From the NCBI RefSeq assembly GCF_020532725.1, contig NZ_JAJAVC010000011.1, positions 470,448 through 534,447 of the forward strand: 64,000 bases of DNA, in the 5' to 3' direction. Below are positions 58,620-64,000 of this stretch, piece after piece. Made by a program: the position numbers and the translations under genes. This stretch comes from Methylobacillus arboreus. GTDB taxonomy: Bacteria > Pseudomonadota > Gammaproteobacteria > Burkholderiales > Methylophilaceae. How positions within the stretch are numbered: position 1 is the stretch's first letter; each line of letters begins with the position of its first letter. The notes beneath the pieces are model-generated. The model had not been told where the DNA came from. It did no database searches and saw nothing but the letters and a program-made list of their open reading frames with translations.

Positions 58620-59999
58620 ATGGCCAGATTGGTTTTCAGGCCAAGCCTGCTGGGCCTGGCAATAGTTGCAGGCATGCTTGGCGGTTGTGCCAGCTTCAGC
58701 CGGGATGGTGGTTTTGAGGATGTGCGTAGCATTGCTGGCCGTCACCTTAAGCAGGATATTGCATGGCAGCGTGAAGGTATGCCTATGCAAGCGCGAACCG
58801 AGGAGTTACTGGGCCAGCCTTTGGGCATTGATGATGCAGTGCAAATGGCCTTGCTCAACAACCGCGGGCTGCAGGCCAGTTTTGCGGAGCTGGGCATTGC
58901 CGAGGCCGACCTGGTGCAGGCGGGCCGGTTGCCCAACCCGCGCTTTTCCATGCTGTATGCGCGTCGTGATGGCGAATATAAGATAGAACAGGCATTCACC
59001 TTCAATGTGTTTTCGCTGTTGACCATGCCGCAAGCCAAGGCAATTGAGCAGCGCCGTTTTGAACAAACCAAGCGCGATGTCAGCCTGCGGGTGCTCGCGC
59101 TTGCGCAGACAGCACGTCAGGCCTGGGTTCAGGCGGTTGCGGCGGAGCAGTCTGCGCTGTATGCCGCACAGGTCATGCAGGCTGCGGAAGCCGCGGCGGA
59201 GCTGGCGCGGCGCATGAACCGGCAGGGCAACTGGAACAAGCTCGACCAGGCACGCGAGCAAAGTTTTTATGCGGATGCTGCGCTTGAATATGCTGCCGCA
59301 CGTGAATACCAGATAGTGACGCGCGAGCGGCTTTCCCGCGTGCTGGGCCTGGCCGATAGCCAGCACTTCAGCCTGCCGCAGCGTTTGCCCGACCTGCCAT
59401 CGCAGGAGAATGACTTGTTGCAGGTACAGCAGCAGGCTTTTACGCAAAGGCTGGACTTGCAGGCGATGCGTGTCGAGGTGGATGCACTCGCGAAGCAGCT
59501 CGGCCTGAGCAAGACAACACGTCTGATCAATGTGCTGGACATCGGGCCGGCCCGTGTCCTGGAAGGCCGCCGCAGCGAGGCTTATAAAAAGGGCATTACG
59601 CTGGGGTTTGAGTTGCCCTTGTTTGATTGGGGCGGTGCACGCGTAAAGCGTGCCGAGGCGATCTACACACAGGCACTGGAACGTACTGCCCAGGCAACTG
59701 TGGATGCGGAATCTGAAATACGCGCAGCCTATGCACGCTACCGTGTGCGCTATGAAGTGGCGCGCCATTTCCAGGATGAGATCGTGCCTTTGCGCAAGCG
59801 CATCCTGCAAGAGAACCAGTTGCGCTACAACGGCATGCTGCTGAGCGCCTTCGAGTTGCTGGCCGATGCCCGCATGCAGGTCAACAGCGTCAATCAATAC
59901 ATTAGTGCCGTGCGCGATTTCTGGCTGGCTGAAGCCACATTGACCATGGCGACCCTGGGGCCCGTGGCCGAGTTGGATAGCTATGGAAGGGGAGATTGA
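58620..59999 (+). CDS. TolC-family outer-membrane lipoprotein
   Basis: A 459-residue outer-membrane efflux protein of the CusC/TolC class. The start MARLVFRPSLLGLAIVAGMLGGCASF carries a lipobox (LGGC). Two long repeats of helix-strand pattern follow, with LLNNRGLQASFAELGIAEADLVQAGRLPNPRFS and LELPLFDWGGARVKRAE the usual OEP motifs. No RND pump or membrane-fusion gene is adjacent; instead the multicopper oxidase starts at its stop codon. AAGGAG precedes the ATG. Confidence 0.88.
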   Translation: MARLVFRPSLLGLAIVAGMLGGCASFSRDGGFEDVRSIAGRHLKQDIAWQREGMPMQARTEELLGQPLGIDDAVQMALLNNRGLQASFAELGIAEADLVQAGRLPNPRFSMLYARRDGEYKIEQAFTFNVFSLLTMPQAKAIEQRRFEQTKRDVSLRVLALAQTARQAWVQAVAAEQSALYAAQVMQAAEAAAELARRMNRQGNWNKLDQAREQSFYADAALEYAAAREYQIVTRERLSRVLGLADSQHFSLPQRLPDLPSQENDLLQVQQQAFTQRLDLQAMRVEVDALAKQLGLSKTTRLINVLDIGPARVLEGRRSEAYKKGITLGFELPLFDWGGARVKRAEAIYTQALERTAQATVDAESEIRAAYARYRVRYEVARHFQDEIVPLRKRILQENQLRYNGMLLSAFELLADARMQVNSVNQYISAVRDFWLAEATLTMATLGPVAELDSYGRGD

Positions 60000-61366
60000 T
60001 GTTGAATCGCCGGGATTTTTTCAGGCTGGGTGCGGCAGCTGTTGCCGCGGGCACGGTCAGCAAGGTGGCGATGGCTGCCTTGCCGGAAATCGTCAGTGCG
60101 GAGCATGCCGAGACCCAGGCACCGCCTATGCCTGCCAATGGCCGGCTTTATCATCCGGTCGTGACCCTGAACGGCTGGAGCCTGCCATGGCGCATGCGGG
60201 ACGGCGTCAAGGAATTCCACCTGGTGGCGGAGCCAGTAGTGCGCGAAATTGCGCCCGGTATGCAGGCGCATCTGTGGGGCTACAACGGGCAGAGCCCAGG
60301 GCCGACAATAGAAGTGGTAGAGGGGGACCGCGTGCGTATTTACGTGACAAACCGCTTGCCCGAGGCAACGAGCGTGCATTGGCACGGGCAGCGCCTGCCC
60401 AACGGCATGGACGGAGTGAGCGGCCTGACCCAGCCTGCGATCCCGAGTGGCAAGACCTTTGTCTATGAGGTCGAGGCCAAGCGTGCGGGCACGTTCATGT
60501 ACCACCCGCATGCGGATGAAATGGTGCAAATGGCGATGGGCATGATGGGGTTCTGGGTGACCCACCCCAGGAATTCCGACTTCATGCGCGTGGATCGCGA
60601 CTATGTCTTCCTTATCAATGCCTACGACATCGACCCCGGCAGTTACACGCCCAAGGTTGCCACCATGCTGGAACACAATCTGTGGACCTTCAACAGTCGG
60701 GTGTTCCCAGGGATTGCCCCCATGGTGGCAGGACAGAACGAAAGGGTGCGTATCCGTGTCGGCAACCTCAGCATGACCAACCATCCCATACACCTGCACG
60801 GACATGAGTTTGTTATAACGGGTACGGATGGAGGATGGGTGCCACCTGCGGCACGCTGGCCGGAAGTCACTGCGGATATTGCCGTCGGGCAAATGCGCGC
60901 AGTCGAGTTTATCGCCGATGCGCCGGGCGACTGGGCGTTCCATTGCCACAAGAGCCATCACACCATGAATGCCATGGGCCACCAGGTGCCGACCATGATA
61001 GGCGTGGAACAGCAGGGGCTGGTGGACAAGATCACCCAGCTATTGCCGAATTACATGCCCATGGGCGAGAGCGGGATGGCGGAAATGGGCGAGATGTCCA
61101 TGCCATTGCCAGAAAACACCTTGCCGATGATGAGCGGCAAAGGCCAGTTCGGTGATATGCACATGGGCGGTATGTTTACGACAGTCAAGGTGCGGGCGGG
61201 TTTGAAGCCGGGAGATTACAGCGATCCAGGGGATTACCGGCACCCTCCAGGCAGCGTGGCCCACGAAGTCGGGAGCAGCGATGCCCCAGTCACCAGGGCG
61301 CCTGAAGATGCCGGGAATGGACACGAGGTCCATATCAGGAAGCCTGGGGGCCATGAAGGGCATTAA
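59999..61366 (+). CDS. Tat-exported multicopper oxidase (CopA/CueO-like)
   Basis: Periplasmic copper(I) oxidase. Twin-arginine signal LNRRDFFRLGAAAVAAG. The four copper-ligand regions are intact: SVHWHGQRLPNGMDG, GTFMYHPHADEMVQ, NHPIHLHGHEFVI and WAFHCHKSHHTMNAMGHQ (T1 His-Cys-His). A Met-rich stretch near residues 350-400 (MAEMGEMSMPLPENTLPMM, then MHMGGMF) probably binds extra copper. ATG 59999 shares one base with the upstream stop and follows AAGGGGAGA. 455 residues, typical for two-to-three cupredoxin domains. Confidence 0.92.
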   Translation: MLNRRDFFRLGAAAVAAGTVSKVAMAALPEIVSAEHAETQAPPMPANGRLYHPVVTLNGWSLPWRMRDGVKEFHLVAEPVVREIAPGMQAHLWGYNGQSPGPTIEVVEGDRVRIYVTNRLPEATSVHWHGQRLPNGMDGVSGLTQPAIPSGKTFVYEVEAKRAGTFMYHPHADEMVQMAMGMMGFWVTHPRNSDFMRVDRDYVFLINAYDIDPGSYTPKVATMLEHNLWTFNSRVFPGIAPMVAGQNERVRIRVGNLSMTNHPIHLHGHEFVITGTDGGWVPPAARWPEVTADIAVGQMRAVEFIADAPGDWAFHCHKSHHTMNAMGHQVPTMIGVEQQGLVDKITQLLPNYMPMGESGMAEMGEMSMPLPENTLPMMSGKGQFGDMHMGGMFTTVKVRAGLKPGDYSDPGDYRHPPGSVAHEVGSSDAPVTRAPEDAGNGHEVHIRKPGGHEGH

Positions 61367-61375
61367 GCAAAGTAA

Positions 61376-61567
61376 CTATTCCGGCGTATAACCTGCCTCG
61401 CTGATGGCATGGCGGAATGCGGCTGCATCGGTACTGCTTTCTATGCTCACCGTCTTGGCCGCCAAATCTACATTGACGACGGCTTGCGGATCAATTGCAA
61501 ACGCGGCCTTTGTAATGGATTGCACACAATGATTGCAGCTCATGTCGTTTACTTTGAAGGTATGCAC
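61376..61567 (-). CDS. CopZ-like copper chaperone (HMA domain)
   Basis: A 63-residue ferredoxin-like metal-binding domain with the MxCxxC site in NDMSCNHCVQSITKA. It carries copper(I) to the ATPase next to it. The start is a GTG at 61567 (the frame reads M-H-T-F), preceded by AAGGAA eight bases upstream. Divergent from copA; its stop is close to the convergent multicopper oxidase. Confidence 0.88.
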   Translation of the reverse strand: MHTFKVNDMSCNHCVQSITKAAFAIDPQAVVNVDLAAKTVSIESSTDAAAFRHAISEAGYTPE

Positions 61568-61607
61568 GGGGATAGTTCCTTATCGGGTGTTTGAAAGATG
61601 CAGTATG

Positions 61608-61635
61608 AGCCTGCCATGATGGGAGGGTTCAGGCT
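61608..61635. promoter_or_regulatory. Inverted repeat in the copZ-copA divergent gap
   Basis: AGCCTG (61608-61613) / CAGGCT (61630-61635) lies midway in the 102-base gap between the divergently transcribed chaperone and copA genes. It could be the operator of a copper regulator acting on both. It does not match the CueR box (ACCTTCC...GGAAGGT), and no regulator gene is in view. Confidence 0.4.
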
Positions 61636-61669
61636 GTTTAGATAAGATATTGATGGGGGCATTTTTGCC

Positions 61670-63862
61670 ATGTTAAAGCAAGCACCATTAGAAAAACTGG
61701 ATTTCGCCATTACCGGCATGACCTGTGCCTCATGTGCCGGACGCATAGAAAAATCCTTAAACAAACTGTCCGGCGTGCAACTTGCCAATGTCAATCTTGT
61801 GACCGAAAAAGCACACGTGGAGGCTTATGGTACAGGCCTGGAGCAACAAGTAGTACAGGCTGTGGCCAAGCTGGGATACCAGGCCAGTCTGATCAGGCCT
61901 GATGCTCCCTCAAGACTGGCCGAGCCTGCCCAGGATGGCTGGAAGGTCGTGGTGGCTGCATTGTTGACCTTGCCCCTGGTATTGCCGATGGCAAGCATGC
62001 TGTTCGGGCAGCACTGGATGCTGCCGGGATGGTTGCAATGGCTGCTCGCCACGCCGGTGCAGTTCTGGCTGGGCGCGCGATTCTACCGCGCGGGCTGGAA
62101 GGCTGCGGTCAATCTCTCGGGCAATATGGATTTACTGGTGGCGATCGGCACCTCCGCGGCTTATGGGCTCTCCATTTATTTGCTCTGGCAGCAATCCCCG
62201 CATTTGTATTTTGAGGCAAGCAGTGCCGTGATCACGCTGGTGTTGCTCGGCAAGTGGCTGGAAAGCCGCGCCAAGCGCCAGACCACCGAGGCCATTCGCG
62301 CCTTGCAGGCATTGCGGCCAGATACTGCGCGCATCCGCCGTGACGGCAAGGAGCAGGACGTGCCGCTGGAAAGTGTCATAGTGGGCGATCAGGTGGTCAT
62401 ACGCCCGGGTGAGCGTGTGCCGGTGGATGGCCTGATACGTGAGGGCAGCAGTCACCTTGACGAAGCCATGCTGACTGGTGAAAGCGTGCCGGTCAAGAAA
62501 GCTTCTGATGACAAGGTGACTGGCGGGGCTGTGAACCTGGATGGCGTGTTGTTAGTGGAAACGACGGCGATAGGCGCTGAGACTACCTTGTCGCATATCA
62601 TCCGCATGGTGGAGGATGCCCAGGCTGCCAAGCCGGGCATCCAGCGGCTGGTGGACAAGGTAAGTGCCGTGTTTGTGCCTGTGGTGCTGGTGATTGCCGC
62701 GTTGACTTTCGCCGGCTGGGTATGGCATGACGGCAATTGGGAGAAGGCCGTGCTCAATGCAGTGGCTGTGCTGGTAATTGCCTGCCCTTGCGCGCTTGGG
62801 CTGGCGACGCCTACGGCTATCATGGCTGGCACCGGAGTGGCGGCGCGTCACGGCATCCTGATCAAGGATGCTGATGCGCTGGAATTGGCGCACCGTATCA
62901 CGATGGTGGCTTTCGACAAGACCGGCACCTTGACGGTAGGTAAGCCGCGGCTTATCAATGTGCTTGCAACCCTGGGAAATGAGGATCGTCTGCTGGGGCT
63001 TGCTGCTGCACTGGAAAGTGGCAGCCACCACCCCTTGGCTACTGCCGTGCTCGATTATGTGCAAAGCCGGGGGATTGCTTTCAGCGTGGCAACTGAGGCT
63101 ATGGTGTTGCCGGGCCGAGGCCTGACGGCGAAGGTGGACGGGTGCCGGGTATGGCTCGGAAACCAGCGCGCCATGCAAGACGTCGGCTTGCTTGTAGAAG
63201 GCCTGCAGGGCGATGCAGAGGCCATGTTGAATAACGGCCATACCGTGTCCTGGCTGGCGGCGGAAGATGCAGACGGGCGGCCGGAGTTGCTCGGCGTGAT
63301 GTCGTTTGGCGACGAACTCAAGCCTGATGCGCGTCAGGCGGTACAAAAATTGCATGCTCTGGATATCAAAGTGTTATTGTTGACGGGAGACACGCTGGCC
63401 AGCGCCCAGCGCATCGGTCAGCAGTTGGGCCTGGATGAGTTGCATGCCGGGCAACTGCCCGAAACCAAGGCGCAGGTCATTGCCGGGTTGCGCGAGCAAG
63501 GCAGGGTAGTCGCCATGATAGGGGATGGGATTAATGACGCGCCGGCCCTGGCTGCGGCCGATATCGGCTTTGCCATGTCCAGCGGCACGGATGTGGCCAT
63601 GCATACTTCCGCGGTAACCTTGATGCGGTCCGGCCCGGTGCTGGTGGCCGATACGATAGAAATCTCGCGCCGGACCTACAGCAAGATCAGGCAGAATTTG
63701 TTCTGGGCGTTTATCTACAACCTGGTGGGAATTCCGCTGGCGGCCTTAGGTTTGTTGAACCCGGTGGTTGCAGGTGCGGCGATGGCATTGAGTTCGGTCA
63801 GCGTCGTGACTAATGCGCTGACATTGCGTCGTTGGCAGCCTGCTGTCAAGGATCAGGCATGA
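61670..63862 (+). CDS. copA: Copper-exporting P1B-type ATPase
   Basis: Pumps copper(I) from the cytoplasm. One N-terminal HMA domain ([19 protein letters not shown]), eight membrane helices, the translocation motif [15 protein letters not shown] (CPC), phosphorylation site [11 protein letters not shown], the SEHPL-type HHPLATAVL and the hinge [16 protein letters not shown]. 730 residues with a single HMA, one fewer than E. coli CopA. The C-terminal helices carry [15 protein letters not shown] and [14 protein letters not shown], both CopA-type. Confidence 0.95.
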   Translation: MLKQAPLEKLDFAITGMTCASCAGRIEKSLNKLSGVQLANVNLVTEKAHVEAYGTGLEQQVVQAVAKLGYQASLIRPDAPSRLAEPAQDGWKVVVAALLTLPLVLPMASMLFGQHWMLPGWLQWLLATPVQFWLGARFYRAGWKAAVNLSGNMDLLVAIGTSAAYGLSIYLLWQQSPHLYFEASSAVITLVLLGKWLESRAKRQTTEAIRALQALRPDTARIRRDGKEQDVPLESVIVGDQVVIRPGERVPVDGLIREGSSHLDEAMLTGESVPVKKASDDKVTGGAVNLDGVLLVETTAIGAETTLSHIIRMVEDAQAAKPGIQRLVDKVSAVFVPVVLVIAALTFAGWVWHDGNWEKAVLNAVAVLVIACPCALGLATPTAIMAGTGVAARHGILIKDADALELAHRITMVAFDKTGTLTVGKPRLINVLATLGNEDRLLGLAAALESGSHHPLATAVLDYVQSRGIAFSVATEAMVLPGRGLTAKVDGCRVWLGNQRAMQDVGLLVEGLQGDAEAMLNNGHTVSWLAAEDADGRPELLGVMSFGDELKPDARQAVQKLHALDIKVLLLTGDTLASAQRIGQQLGLDELHAGQLPETKAQVIAGLREQGRVVAMIGDGINDAPALAAADIGFAMSSGTDVAMHTSAVTLMRSGPVLVADTIEISRRTYSKIRQNLFWAFIYNLVGIPLAALGLLNPVVAGAAMALSSVSVVTNALTLRRWQPAVKDQA

Positions 63863-63953
63863 GATAGGGGAGGGTGGTGTTGCGGAAGAGTCGATATGCC
63901 ATCAAGGTCTCAACCTGATTCCTGTGTTATCAAATATTGGATATACCGGCCGC

Positions 63954-64000
63954 AGGAGGTGTGTGGGCTGGTTTTTCGCCTTCATGTTCAGCGCCAGTAT
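63954..64000 (+). other. Ribosome-site-like AGGAGGT before a possible gene start
   Basis: At 63954-63960 an AGGAGGT precedes GTG 63963, which opens a frame reading Gly-Trp-Phe-Phe-Ala-Phe-Met-Phe to the end of the window, like the start of a signal or membrane sequence. The window ends before it can be tested; the first ATG is at 63984 in the same frame. Confidence 0.25.

Noticed and set aside
58806-59897. 363-codon minus-strand open frame inside the TolC-family gene
   Set aside because: Antisense shadow; the plus-strand frame has a lipobox and OEP repeats.
59981-60982. 333-codon minus-strand open frame inside the multicopper oxidase gene
   Set aside because: Antisense shadow; copper-ligand motifs are all on the plus strand.

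Overview
The window is dense, coding-rich DNA (about 55-57% G+C by eye) from a Gram-negative betaproteobacterium. The gene content points to an obligate methylotroph of the Methylophilaceae, most like Methylobacillus; that genus is an inference from gene content and protein character, not a database match. The methylotrophic genes are a PQQ- and lanthanide-type methanol dehydrogenase (xoxF), the zwf/gnd/pgl set of the oxidative ribulose-monophosphate cycle with the short form of Gnd, and a phosphoketolase. I see no rRNA, tRNA, CRISPR array, insertion sequence or integrase.

Layout. 1-2.3 kb: tail of a VOC/glyoxalase-like gene, an SMR transporter, a coiled-coil membrane protein and a diguanylate cyclase. 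2.6-6.5 kb: purL. 6.6-11.4 kb: exported proteins (ankyrin, a sorbosone-dehydrogenase-type propeller, an SMP-30/NHL-type propeller) and an MFS carrier. 11.4-13.8 kb: phosphoketolase. 14.2-17.7 kb: a three-gene contractile-injection cassette (sheath, VgrG spike, PAAR tip) with no tube, baseplate or ATPase gene beside it. 17.8-23.8 kb: a DUF455 ferritin-like protein, a sigma-54 activator, and divergently xoxF behind an exact -24/-12 element, then a metallophosphoesterase that has lost its C-terminus. 23.8-30.8 kb: ccoG, a Mth938-like protein, then alaA, hom, thrC and thyA. 30.9-38.0 kb: a GGDEF-EAL protein, small exported proteins and a GlrK/YfhG/GlrR-type two-component operon. 38.1-46.2 kb: folA, a basic amino-acid decarboxylase, dcd, zwf, gnd, pgl and apbC. 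46.3-57.8 kb: metG, comEA-like, and the conserved block tyrA-aroA-cmk-rpsA-ihfB-lapA-lapB-pyrF, then bpt and aat. 57.9-63.9 kb: a copper-handling island (two small metal-ligand-rich exported proteins, a TolC-family lipoprotein, a Tat-exported multicopper oxidase, a CopZ-like chaperone and the CopA ATPase).

How the parts fit. XoxF would oxidise methanol in the periplasm. Formaldehyde fixed by the RuMP cycle is oxidised to CO2 by Zwf, Pgl and Gnd with NAD(P)H formation, while phosphoketolase could split sugar phosphates directly to acetyl phosphate. The aspartate-family and folate/thymidylate genes are ordinary housekeeping. The most unusual items are the orphan sheath-spike-tip cassette with a basic tail on the sheath, and the apparent sigma-54 control of xoxF by an adjacent AcoR-like activator.
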